Notes under the pieces: model-generated
Database searches by the model: none
What the model was told of the DNA's origin: nothing
What the model saw: the letters and a program-made list of their open reading frames with translations, nothing else
Shown here: positions 33,102-42,245 of the stretch, one piece after another
Position numbering within the stretch: position 1 is the stretch's first letter
How the letters are laid out: each line of letters opens with the position of its first letter
Origin: Chryseobacterium sp. LAM-KRS1
Lineage (GTDB): Bacteria > Bacteroidota > Bacteroidia > Flavobacteriales > Weeksellaceae
Assembly: GCF_013184525.1 (NCBI RefSeq)
Contig: NZ_JAAOIZ010000001.1
Location: 434,001-498,000 of the forward strand
Direction of reading: 5' to 3'
Length of the DNA stretch: 64,000 nucleotides
Program-made: the position numbers and the translations under genes

Positions 33102-34799
33102 ATGCAATTATCAGAACAAGAAATCATTAGAAGAGAAAAGCTTAATAAGCTTGTTGAAATGGGGATCAACGCGTTCCCGGCAGATGAATACAAAATTACA
33201 GATACAACAGAATCTATAAAACAGGATTTTTCTGAGAGTAAACAGGTGAAGATTGCTGGTAGATTGATGTCCCGAAGAATTCAAGGGAAAGCTTCTTTTG
33301 CTGAATTGCAGGATTCTACAGGTAAAATTCAGGTATATTTCAACAGAGATGAGATCTGTACAGGAGAAGATAAAACTTTGTATAATGAAGTATACAAACA
33401 CCTTTTAGATATCGGGGATATTATCGGTATCGAAGGGGAGCTTTTTACCACACAAGTAGGGGAGAAAACTGTACTGGTAAAGAATTTTACTCTCCTTACG
33501 AAATCTTTACGTCCGCTACCACAATCCAAAACGGATGAGAATGGAGTAATACATGATGGATTTAATGATCCTGAACTAAGATACAGACAACGTTATGTTG
33601 ATTTAACCGTCAACCCGCATATTAAAGAAATTTTTGTGAAGAGAACAAAATTGTTCAATGCCATGAGAACCTTCTTTAATGATGCAGGATATTTTGAAGT
33701 TGAAACTCCGATTCTTCAATCTATTCCGGGAGGAGCTGCGGCAAAACCGTTCATTACACACCATAACGCCTTGGATATTCCATTATATTTAAGAATTGCA
33801 AACGAGCTTTATCTTAAAAGATTGATCGTTGGAGGATTTGATGGGGTATATGAGTTTTCCAAAAACTTCAGAAATGAGGGAATGGACAGAACACATAATC
33901 CGGAATTTACAGCGATGGAAATTTATGTGGCTTACAAGGATTACAACTGGATGATGGATTTCACAGAAAAACTATTGGAATTCTGTGCTACTCAGGTTAA
34001 TGGAAATGCCGAATCTACTTTCGGAGAGCATAAGATAAATTGGAAAGCACCTTATCCTAGAGTTTCAATGACTGAAGCGATCCAAAAATATACAGGATTC
34101 GATATCACAGGAAAAACTGAAAAGGAATTGTTTGATTTTGCTAAATCTATTGGGATTGAGGTTAATGAAACAATGGGTAAAGGAAAATTAATTGATGAGA
34201 TCTTCGGAGAAAAATGTGAAGGAAATTTCATTCAGCCAACTTTCATTACCGATTATCCGATCGAAATGTCTCCTTTAACTAAAAAACACAGAAGCAAAGA
34301 AGGCTTAACAGAGCGTTTTGAGTTGATGGTTTGCGGAAAGGAAATAGCTAATGCTTATTCTGAGTTAAATGACCCTATTGATCAGAGAGAACGTTTCGAA
34401 GCGCAGATGGCTCTTTCTGAAAGAGGTGATGATGAAGCGATGTTTATCGACCAGGATTTCCTTAGAGCTTTGGAATACGGAATGCCTCCAACTTCCGGAT
34501 TAGGAATTGGTATGGACAGATTGATCATGTTCTTAACGGATAATGCATCCATCCAGGAAGTATTATTCTTCCCTCAGATGAGACCTGAAAAAACAGTTCC
34601 TCAGATTGAATTGGGAGAAGATGAGAAAGTAATTCTTGAAATTTTAAACTCTCAGGAAGAAGCATTCTCTTTAGCAGAAGTTAAAGAAAGAAGTCAGTTA
34701 TCCGGTAAAAAATGGGATAAAGCATCTAAGACTCTAACTAAAAATAATTTGGTGAAAGTTGAAAAGATTGACGAAAATGTTTTGATGAAATTGGTTTAA
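33102..34799 (+). CDS. lysS: Lysyl-tRNA synthetase, class II
   Basis: A 565-residue LysRS. The OB-fold anticodon domain covers about residues 50-150 (IAGRLMSRRIQGKASFAELQD). The class II core has motif 2 (RNEGMDRTHNPEFTAMEIY) and motif 3 (GLGIGMDRLIMFL). E. coli LysRS has 505 residues; here about 65 extra residues follow motif 3 (from about 500, KVILEILNSQEEAFSLAEVKERS) and look like a winged-helix-type appendix, common in Flavobacteriia. It charges tRNA-Lys. Confidence 0.96.
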   Translation: MQLSEQEIIRREKLNKLVEMGINAFPADEYKITDTTESIKQDFSESKQVKIAGRLMSRRIQGKASFAELQDSTGKIQVYFNRDEICTGEDKTLYNEVYKHLLDIGDIIGIEGELFTTQVGEKTVLVKNFTLLTKSLRPLPQSKTDENGVIHDGFNDPELRYRQRYVDLTVNPHIKEIFVKRTKLFNAMRTFFNDAGYFEVETPILQSIPGGAAAKPFITHHNALDIPLYLRIANELYLKRLIVGGFDGVYEFSKNFRNEGMDRTHNPEFTAMEIYVAYKDYNWMMDFTEKLLEFCATQVNGNAESTFGEHKINWKAPYPRVSMTEAIQKYTGFDITGKTEKELFDFAKSIGIEVNETMGKGKLIDEIFGEKCEGNFIQPTFITDYPIEMSPLTKKHRSKEGLTERFELMVCGKEIANAYSELNDPIDQRERFEAQMALSERGDDEAMFIDQDFLRALEYGMPPTSGLGIGMDRLIMFLTDNASIQEVLFFPQMRPEKTVPQIELGEDEKVILEILNSQEEAFSLAEVKERSQLSGKKWDKASKTLTKNNLVKVEKIDENVLMKLV

Positions 34800-34821
34800 A
34801 AGTTCACAACAATACTAAAAA

Positions 34822-34850
34822 AATCCTGAAATATTTCAGGATTTTTTTTT
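34822..34850 (+). terminator. lysS terminator
   Basis: AATCCTGAAA and TTTCAGGATT form a perfect 10-bp stem with a TA loop, followed by a T-run. Confidence 0.85.
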
Positions 34851-34901
34851 GTGATAAACTATAAATTGCTATTTCCCGTTGTGTATAAAAACTCAATTTC
34901 G

Positions 34902-35723
34902 ATGAAAATTTTTGTTTTATTTTTTCTGTTACAATGTCTTGTCATTAAGTCGCAAATGATTGAATCTGTTTACTTTGTGCATGATGACTATAAACTTGAT
35001 AAGCAATCCCAAAAGAAATTAGATAGTTTGGCTCAGTTAAAAGGCAATTTAAGATTCAGGATTTTTGGAAATTGTGATTCTACAGGAAGCATACATTACA
35101 ATAAAGTATTGTCTGAAAACCGTGCAAATGCAGTTAAAAAATACCTGCAGGAGAAAATTAAAACTCATATTACAATTGAAAATGTTGTAGGTCTTGGTGA
35201 GGGAAAACAGATCAATGATAATAGTTCAGAAGAATTACGGAAGAAAAACAGAAGAGTAGATATTTTTATAGACAGAGAATGGGCTAAGGGAGAAAAAATT
35301 CTACGAAAAGTTCCTCCAAGTTTTGTAGATCTGAGTGTTGCTGAGCTGAAAGTTCAAAATACATATTCTCTTCCTAATGTTAATTTTATTGGCGGCCGTC
35401 ATGTCTGGCTCCCGGGTGGGAATGAAACAATTCTTAAGCTGCTTAAAATACTAAGAGATAATCCGGCTATGCAGGTAGAATTACAGGGGCATATTTGCTG
35501 TGATTATAATAATTTTGATGGTGAAGATCTTGATTTGGGTACTTTTAATCTTTCACACACAAGGGCTGATTCTATAAAGGAATTCCTCCAGATGCAAGGT
35601 ATAGATTCCAGCCGTATAAAAGCAAGCGGACAAGGACATCTTAATCCGGTTGCTTATCCCGAACAAACGGAAGCGGACCGGATTATGAATAGGAGGGTTG
35701 AAATTGTTTTACTTAAAAAATAA
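34902..35723 (+). CDS. OmpA family protein with two OmpA-like domains
   Basis: About 273 residues from the ATG at 34902 (MKIFVLFFLLQCLVIKSQ signal). The first OmpA-like peptidoglycan-binding domain (FVHDDYKLDKQSQKKLDSLAQ, then ENRANAVKKYLQEK) is in the first half and a second is in the C-terminal half (LSHTRADSIKEFLQMQGIDSSRIKASGQG, ending RRVEIVLLKK). There is no beta barrel, so it is a periplasmic or lipid-free envelope protein that binds peptidoglycan. The open frame upstream of 34902 overlaps the lysS terminator and is rejected. Confidence 0.83.
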   Translation: MKIFVLFFLLQCLVIKSQMIESVYFVHDDYKLDKQSQKKLDSLAQLKGNLRFRIFGNCDSTGSIHYNKVLSENRANAVKKYLQEKIKTHITIENVVGLGEGKQINDNSSEELRKKNRRVDIFIDREWAKGEKILRKVPPSFVDLSVAELKVQNTYSLPNVNFIGGRHVWLPGGNETILKLLKILRDNPAMQVELQGHICCDYNNFDGEDLDLGTFNLSHTRADSIKEFLQMQGIDSSRIKASGQGHLNPVAYPEQTEADRIMNRRVEIVLLKK

Positions 35724-35726
35724 TCC

Positions 35727-36731
35727 TTACTTCCTTAGTTTACTGAATGAAGCCATCAGGTAAAATAAAAACGGCAGAATAAATAAAGATCCTAACATTA
35801 ATGCCCACGCTAAAGCAGAAATCGTTTTCGGAGCTGCTACATGTTCTAATAACGAAAGATGCTGCCCATTCCCTAATAATATGATATCAGGGTTATGCTG
35901 ATACGTTGCGGCCACCAGGATCATAATAACCTGGAATCCTGCTAAGGCGCGAACGGGAAGGAGCTTTCGTTGTTTCATAGCCCGGAAAATCAATAACAGT
36001 GCTATCGTTGCAAAGGCAATAGCCATAATTCCCAAAGGTTTGGAGAAAACCCAGGTAACTAGAGGAATGCCCGAAAGATACGCTGAAAGAAAAACCAGAG
36101 CTCCGGTGATCACTACAAAGATCATCGTTTGTTTGGATTTTCTGATCATCAGATTAAGTTGCACACGATCCTTGGTTTCCCTAAGAGAAAATATTGAAGC
36201 AAGATAGGCACAGAGGGCCACTGTAAATAAACCAACGGTCACTCCGAACCAATTCAGCCAGCTGAAAATATAGAGATCCAGAAAAGTGGTAGCATCCGGA
36301 TTGATCGATTGGGAAACTGTAGCTGCCGCAATCAGCCCTAAGAAAAAAGGAGTGAGAAGGCTTGCATAATAAAAAATATGGGTATATAAAAACTGCCAGT
36401 CATCTTTCACCGCATCATAATGCCTGAATGTAAAAGCAGTACCTCTTGCAATAATTCCTACAAGCATAAGAACTAATGGAATATGGAGGTAAGTGGACAT
36501 CGTTGTGTAAATTTCAGGAAATCCTACAAACAGGATCACAATAGCAATAATCACCCACATATGATTCGCTTCCCAAACCGGAGCGATTGATTCATACATA
36601 ATCTCCTCTGTTTTATGACGGGATTTTTTATTGGTGAATAACTCCACGATCCCTGCGCCAAAATCAGCTCCTCCCAAGATTACATACAGGCAAATTGACA
36701 GCCAAAGAAAGCCTATAACAACGTAGATCAT
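35727..36731 (-). CDS. cydB: Cytochrome bd ubiquinol oxidase subunit II
   Basis: A 334-residue membrane protein with about nine transmembrane segments. The N-terminal LGGADFGAGIVELF and EANHMWVIIAIVILFVGFPEIY are CydB signatures. With CydA it reduces oxygen to water using menaquinol, with high affinity for oxygen. It overlaps cydA by 4 bases. No small CydX-type gene is evident downstream before the convergent OmpA gene, 3 bases away. Confidence 0.93.
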   Translation of the reverse strand: MIYVVIGFLWLSICLYVILGGADFGAGIVELFTNKKSRHKTEEIMYESIAPVWEANHMWVIIAIVILFVGFPEIYTTMSTYLHIPLVLMLVGIIARGTAFTFRHYDAVKDDWQFLYTHIFYYASLLTPFFLGLIAAATVSQSINPDATTFLDLYIFSWLNWFGVTVGLFTVALCAYLASIFSLRETKDRVQLNLMIRKSKQTMIFVVITGALVFLSAYLSGIPLVTWVFSKPLGIMAIAFATIALLLIFRAMKQRKLLPVRALAGFQVIMILVAATYQHNPDIILLGNGQHLSLLEHVAAPKTISALAWALMLGSLFILPFLFYLMASFSKLRK

Positions 36732-38071
36732 GATTTTGTATTTTTAGCGTTAAACTGAATATCTGTAGGGTCATATAATTTCGGAACCATTTGAATTTGC
36801 CTTTTGAGAAGAAATATTAAAATCAATGACAGCGAAACAAAAATTGCGGTGAAGAAATAGAAGGAGTACTGGATGCCCGGCATAGGTGTTACGGCATCTA
36901 CAGTTCGCATAATACCATAAATAATCCAGGGCTGGCGGCCTACTTCTGTTACAGTCCAGCCTGCTTCCAATGCTATATATCCAAAAGGAGTGGCGATCAG
37001 AAATGTTTTCAGCAGCCAGTTCTTGCTCAGCCATTCTTTTTTAAAGAATAGCGAATAGACATATAGAGAACCTATGCAGATCATTATGACGCCAAAGAAG
37101 ATCATGATCTGGAAAGAGTAGTGGACAACGGCAACAGGAGGCCATTCATCTCTGCTGAAATCATTCAATCCCTTTACTTCAGCATTAAAATCATTACTGA
37201 CGAGAAAACTTAATAATTTAGGGATTTTTAATGCATATTTGATTTCGCCTTTCTTTTCATCCGGAATTCCTCCGATCACAAAAGAAGCTCCCTTTTCTGT
37301 TTTAAAATGAGCTTCCATTGCAGCCAATTTTATAGGCTGTCTTTCTGCAACTGATTTAGCAGCGATATCACCACTTAAGGGAGCTCCGAAAGCTCCTATG
37401 AGGGCAAAACCTGCGGCAATTCTAAATGCTTTGGTGTGAAATTCCACATTTCTTTTTCGCATAATTAAAAAAGCATGAACTCCTGCAACGGCAAAACCGG
37501 TTGCACAAAATGCAGCTACCGTCATATGCAATGCCTGTGGAAACCAGGCTTCATTAAACATCGCTTTGATAGGATCTATATTTACATATTGTCCGTTGAT
37601 ATAATCAAAGCCTGCGGGAGAGTTCATCCACGCATTGGCAGCAACGACAAGGATGCCGGAAGCCAATCCACTGAGTCCGACTAAAAATCCACAGAACCAG
37701 TGGAACCATTTGTTGAACTTATCCCATCCGTAAAGAAAGAAACCGATAGCAATTGCTTCGATAAAAAATGCTGTTCCTTCAAGAGAAAAAGGCATTCCGA
37801 AGATGGGGCCGGCGTGTTTCATGAACTGTGGCCAAAGAAGTCCCAATTCAAAAGAAAGCATAGTTCCCGAAACAGCTCCTGTTGCAAAAAGAATGGCGAC
37901 TCCTTTGCTCCATGCTTTTGTAAGTCCCTTATATACTTCGTTTTTTGTTTTAAGGTATTTCCAGTGGGCAAAGGCCATTAAAAATGGCATAACCATACCT
38001 ACACACGAAAATATAATGTGGAAGCCGAGGGACATGGCCATCTGGGCACGGGCTGCAATGAAATCGTCCAT
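36728..38071 (-). CDS. cydA: Cytochrome bd ubiquinol oxidase subunit I
   Basis: A 447-residue subunit with about nine membrane segments. The haem ligand His is in SLGFHIIFSCVG, a second in PQALHMTVAAF, and the RQPW motif is in EVGRQPWIIYG. It is shorter than E. coli CydA (522), mostly through a short Q-loop, typical of Bacteroidota. It is the first gene of the cyd operon. The 230 bases to gyrB hold two divergent promoters, but no exact box was identified for cydA. Confidence 0.94.
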   Translation of the reverse strand: MDDFIAARAQMAMSLGFHIIFSCVGMVMPFLMAFAHWKYLKTKNEVYKGLTKAWSKGVAILFATGAVSGTMLSFELGLLWPQFMKHAGPIFGMPFSLEGTAFFIEAIAIGFFLYGWDKFNKWFHWFCGFLVGLSGLASGILVVAANAWMNSPAGFDYINGQYVNIDPIKAMFNEAWFPQALHMTVAAFCATGFAVAGVHAFLIMRKRNVEFHTKAFRIAAGFALIGAFGAPLSGDIAAKSVAERQPIKLAAMEAHFKTEKGASFVIGGIPDEKKGEIKYALKIPKLLSFLVSNDFNAEVKGLNDFSRDEWPPVAVVHYSFQIMIFFGVIMICIGSLYVYSLFFKKEWLSKNWLLKTFLIATPFGYIALEAGWTVTEVGRQPWIIYGIMRTVDAVTPMPGIQYSFYFFTAIFVSLSLILIFLLKRQIQMVPKLYDPTDIQFNAKNTKS

Positions 38072-38298
38072 AATATCAATTTTGAGTAAATAAATTTAAG
38101 CATTAATTATAGAAGAACACATGATTTAAAACAGTTGATATTATTGAAATGCAATATAACTTTGTATTTTTTTAAGATAAAAATGCCTTTGATTCGTGTT
38201 GAAAACTCTATCTTTTTTGACATATTTTAACTTTCATATCTCGAAAAAAATCACGATATTTGTAGGTCTTTGCAATTGGCAAAGTTTAATAATTTGAT

Positions 38299-40233
38299 AT
38301 GAGTCAGAAACAATATACAGCTAGTAGTATTCAGGCATTGGAAGGAATGGAGCACGTTCGTATGCGTCCTTCAATGTACATTGGTGATGTAGGAGTAAGA
38401 GGTCTCCATCATTTGGTTTATGAAGTAGTAGATAACTCTATTGACGAAGCGTTGGCAGGATACTGCGATACCATTTTCGTTAGCATTAAAGAAGGAAACG
38501 GAATCGAAGTAATGGATAACGGTAGAGGTATTCCGGTTGACTTCCACGAAAAAGAACAAAAATCTGCTCTTGAAGTTGTAATGACGAAGATCGGAGCAGG
38601 AGGTAAGTTCGATAAAGATTCCTATAAAGTTTCCGGAGGTCTTCATGGTGTTGGGGTATCTTGTGTGAATGCACTTTCCAATGAAATGATTACAACCGTA
38701 TACAGAGACGGAAACGTTTACCAGCAGGTATATTCCAAAGGAAAAGCACAAACGGGAGTTGAAGAAATAGGGAATAGTGACAAAAGAGGAACTAAGCAGT
38801 TCTTCCAGCCTGATGATACCATTTTCACTGAATTAGTATATAACTATGATACGTTAGCAAGCCGTTTACGAGAGCTTTCTTATCTTAATAAAGGTATTAC
38901 CATTACCCTTACCGATGAAAGAGAGACTCTGGAAGATGGTTCTTTCAAATCAGAAGTCTTTCATTCCGAAGGAGGTTTAAAGGAATTTGTTGCCTACATT
39001 GACGGAAGCCGTGAGGCCATTATGGAGAATGTAATCTTCATGGAGGGCGAAAGAGATGATATTCCGGTTGAAGTGGCAATGCGTTACAATACTTCATTTA
39101 ATGAGAATCTTCACTCTTACGTTAATAATATCAATACCCATGAAGGGGGAACACACCTTGCAGGTTTCAGACGTGCATTAACGAGGACCTTAAAGAAATA
39201 TGCCGATGATCTGGGGATCCCTCAGAAAGAAAAGGTAGAAATTACGGGAGATGACTTCCGTGAAGGTCTTACAGCCGTGGTTTCCGTAAAAGTAATGGAA
39301 CCGCAGTTTGAAGGGCAAACTAAAACAAAATTGGGTAATTCCGAAGTTTCCGGAGCAGTTGATAAAATTGTGGGGGAAATGCTTACAAACTTCTTAGAAG
39401 AAAATCCTAACGAAGCTAAAATTATCGTTCAGAAGGTTGTTTTAGCAGCAAAAGCAAGACAGGCTGCGAAAAAAGCCCGTGAAATGGTTCAGAGAAAATC
39501 TCCGATGGGAGGTTCCGGACTTCCTGGGAAATTGTCCGACTGTTCTTCTAAAAGTCCTGAAGAATCTGAAATATTCCTTGTTGAGGGAGATTCCGCAGGA
39601 GGTACTGCAAAACAAGGACGTGACAGACATTTCCAGGCTATCCTTCCATTAAGAGGTAAAATTTTGAACGTAGAAAAATCTATGCTTCATAAAGTTTATG
39701 ATAATGAGGAAATTAAAAATATTTACACAGCTCTTGGGGTTTCCGTAGGAACGGAAGAAGACAGCAAGGCGTTGAATATGGCGAAACTGAGATATCATAA
39801 GATTGTCATCATGACCGATGCCGATATTGACGGTTCCCACATTTCTACATTGATTCTGACATTCTTCTTCAGATATATGAAAGAATTGATTGAAAATGGT
39901 TATATCTATATCGCTCAACCGCCTTTATATTTATTGAAGAAAGGTAACAAAAAAGTGTATGCCTATAATGAAAAAGAGCGTGAGGAATTTACTCTGGATA
40001 TGTCTCCGGATGGAAAAGGAGTAGAGGTACAACGTTACAAAGGTCTTGGGGAAATGAATCCTGAGCAGCTTTGGGAAACGACCTTAAATCCTGAGCATAG
40101 AATATTGAAACAGGTAACTATTGACAATGCTGTAGAAGCAGATAGTGTTTTCTCTATGTTGATGGGAGATGAAGTTCCGCCACGAAGAGAGTTTATTGAG
40201 AAAAATGCCAAATATGCTAAAATTGATGCATAA
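38299..40233 (+). CDS. gyrB: DNA gyrase subunit B
   Basis: A 644-residue type IIA topoisomerase subunit: GHKL ATPase (EVVDNSIDEALAGYC, DNGRGIPV, GLHGVGVSCVNALS), transducer, and TOPRIM (VEGDSAGGTAKQGRD, DADIDGSHI), ending in QRYKGLGEMNPEQLWETT. It lacks the ~165-residue insert of proteobacterial GyrB, as expected for Bacteroidota. With GyrA it supercoils DNA. Confidence 0.96.
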   Translation: MSQKQYTASSIQALEGMEHVRMRPSMYIGDVGVRGLHHLVYEVVDNSIDEALAGYCDTIFVSIKEGNGIEVMDNGRGIPVDFHEKEQKSALEVVMTKIGAGGKFDKDSYKVSGGLHGVGVSCVNALSNEMITTVYRDGNVYQQVYSKGKAQTGVEEIGNSDKRGTKQFFQPDDTIFTELVYNYDTLASRLRELSYLNKGITITLTDERETLEDGSFKSEVFHSEGGLKEFVAYIDGSREAIMENVIFMEGERDDIPVEVAMRYNTSFNENLHSYVNNINTHEGGTHLAGFRRALTRTLKKYADDLGIPQKEKVEITGDDFREGLTAVVSVKVMEPQFEGQTKTKLGNSEVSGAVDKIVGEMLTNFLEENPNEAKIIVQKVVLAAKARQAAKKAREMVQRKSPMGGSGLPGKLSDCSSKSPEESEIFLVEGDSAGGTAKQGRDRHFQAILPLRGKILNVEKSMLHKVYDNEEIKNIYTALGVSVGTEEDSKALNMAKLRYHKIVIMTDADIDGSHISTLILTFFFRYMKELIENGYIYIAQPPLYLLKKGNKKVYAYNEKEREEFTLDMSPDGKGVEVQRYKGLGEMNPEQLWETTLNPEHRILKQVTIDNAVEADSVFSMLMGDEVPPRREFIEKNAKYAKIDA

Positions 40234-40259
40234 TTTATTTTTCTAAAAAATATAATGAA

Positions 40260-40285
40260 AAGGCTCCGTTTTGGAGCCTTTTTTT
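40260..40285 (+). terminator. gyrB terminator
   Basis: AAGGCTCC and GGAGCCTT stem, 5-base loop, then a T-run. Confidence 0.88.
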
Positions 40286-40325
40286 ATCTTCGAAAATTAA
40301 ATTTTAACATTTATTAAGATTTCAT

Positions 40326-40333
40326 TACTTTTG
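40326..40333 (+). promoter_or_regulatory. -7 promoter box of the DUF3857 gene pair
   Basis: TACTTTTG matches TAnnTTTG, 17 bases before the ATG at 40351. Confidence 0.5.
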
Positions 40334-40350
40334 TTAAATTTTTTAAAACA

Positions 40351-42243
40351 ATGATGAAAATCTTAACAGTTGGTGCCGTTTGTATTGCTTCTCTTTACTA
40401 CGCCCAGAGCTATCCGGTATCAGCAATCCCGGAGAATTTAAAGAAGGATGCCAATGCGGTGATCCGAAAAGATTTTACCACGATCCAGATCAACAAGATA
40501 GATGAGGTAAAATATCAGATAAATACCGTAACTACGGTTTTAAATAAAGACGGGGATTCCCAGGCTCATGCTTATATTCCATATGACAAAGGAGATCATA
40601 TTTCTGACGTAAAAGTTACAGTGTATGACGAATCCGGTAAAAAAATAAAGTCTTATTCCAAATCGGATTTCGGAGACTTTGCTAACAATTCCCAGGGAGT
40701 CTTTTATTCGGATAGCAGATATTTATCATTGGCTTATACTCCGACCCAATATCCTTATACACTCGAGTTTTCGTACCAGATCACTAATGAAAACACTATT
40801 TTCATACCGGATTTTGTACCTTTTTCAGGCACCAATGTAGCATTGGAGGAAAGCCAGTTTAAGATTCTTAACAATTCAGGTATTGAGCTCCGCACAAAAA
40901 CTTATCCTTCGAAGTACAATTATACTACGGTTGCAGAAAGCAGTAATGGGGCAGAAAAAATATATTCATATAAAAATGTTCCTGCTATAGAAGATGCTTC
41001 TTTACTTCCTTCACCACTTAAGATCTTACCTAAAGTGAGTTTTTCACTGGCAAGATTCAATCTAGAAGGAAAGCAGGGAAGTATTACGAGCTGGAAAGAT
41101 TTCGGATCCTGGTATTATAATAGCATTTTGCAGCCTGTATCTGTTTCCACGCCCTCTATAAAAGCTGATGTTGCAGCGCTTAATTTACAGGGGTCCACAG
41201 AAGAAAAGGTGAGAAAACTGTATCAGTATATGCAGGGTAAAACCCGATATATATTTGTTGCGCTGGGAATTGGGGGATGGCAGCCTATGATGCCGGATGA
41301 AGTACAGAAAAAAGGATATGGCGACTGTAAAGGGTTATCCAATTATATGAAGACCTTACTTGATGAAGCGGGAATTCCATCGTACTATTGTACTATCAAC
41401 TCCGGCTCTTCACCGGTGTCTTTCGATAAAGATTTTCCAAAAATGGGAGGGAACCATGTTATTTTAATGGTACCTACTGAAAAGGGAAACATATGGCTGG
41501 AAAATACATCCCAGCAAATTGCTTTTAACCATTTGAGCTACAGTACAACAGACCGAAATGTTCTTTTGGTTAAAAAGGATGGAATTGAAGTGATGGATAC
41601 GCCTTCATATTCTGCAGAACAAAATAAAGAAAAGCAAATCCTTAAAATTAAGCTTAATGAAGATAATAGTATTGCAGGAAAGGGAGAGTTTGCTTTTACA
41701 GGCAGTCAATATGATTATAACTTAAGATTTGCCACATTATCTCCTAAGGAAAAAAATGAATCAGTAAAAAGCCTTTTCAATATTTTACATTTTGAAAATA
41801 TTGAAATGAAAGATTTTATTAATGACAGGGATAATGCAGTTATAAAATATAATCTTGATTTTAAGGCTAATAACTATTCCAAGAATGCCGGAAGCAGTAT
41901 GGTATTCAGAGCGGTACCTATCTTTTCTGATAATAATTATAAAGCAGATGATAAAAGGGAATTGCCGTTTGAGATCATGCAGTCTTTTGAAGATGAATAT
42001 AAGATTACATTTGAAATCCCTAAAAATTATAAGATCGATGAGGTTCCTGAGGATGTAAAACTTCCGTCTGAGTTTGGAACCTATCAGCTTAACTTTATAA
42101 AGAATGGACAAGAGCTTACCGTTACCAGGACTATTCATGTGAATAAAGGAATGTATCCTAAAGAAAAATACAATGATTACATCAAATTCAGAAAGAAAAC
42201 CATAAACATGGACAATTCTAAAATTCTAATAACTAAAATCTAA
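40351..42243 (+). CDS. DUF3857 / transglutaminase-like exported protein (1)
   Basis: A 630-residue protein with signal peptide ending ASLYYAQ. The N-terminal half is the DUF3857 domain (INKIDEVKYQINTVTTVLNKDGDSQ and the typical LEFSYQI). A transglutaminase-like core follows with the Cys in GYGDCKGLSNYMKTLLDEAG, His in GGNHVILMV and a plausible Asp/Asn in IWLENTSQ. It should be periplasmic or outer-membrane associated; the substrate is unknown. It is followed after 2 bases by a paralogous gene, so the pair is one operon. Confidence 0.86.
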   Translation: MMKILTVGAVCIASLYYAQSYPVSAIPENLKKDANAVIRKDFTTIQINKIDEVKYQINTVTTVLNKDGDSQAHAYIPYDKGDHISDVKVTVYDESGKKIKSYSKSDFGDFANNSQGVFYSDSRYLSLAYTPTQYPYTLEFSYQITNENTIFIPDFVPFSGTNVALEESQFKILNNSGIELRTKTYPSKYNYTTVAESSNGAEKIYSYKNVPAIEDASLLPSPLKILPKVSFSLARFNLEGKQGSITSWKDFGSWYYNSILQPVSVSTPSIKADVAALNLQGSTEEKVRKLYQYMQGKTRYIFVALGIGGWQPMMPDEVQKKGYGDCKGLSNYMKTLLDEAGIPSYYCTINSGSSPVSFDKDFPKMGGNHVILMVPTEKGNIWLENTSQQIAFNHLSYSTTDRNVLLVKKDGIEVMDTPSYSAEQNKEKQILKIKLNEDNSIAGKGEFAFTGSQYDYNLRFATLSPKEKNESVKSLFNILHFENIEMKDFINDRDNAVIKYNLDFKANNYSKNAGSSMVFRAVPIFSDNNYKADDKRELPFEIMQSFEDEYKITFEIPKNYKIDEVPEDVKLPSEFGTYQLNFIKNGQELTVTRTIHVNKGMYPKEKYNDYIKFRKKTINMDNSKILITKI

Positions 42244-42245
42244 GC

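Noticed and set aside
34851..34901. Upstream start for the OmpA-family gene
   Set aside because: It begins directly at the T-run of the lysS terminator; the ATG at 34902 gives a normal signal peptide.
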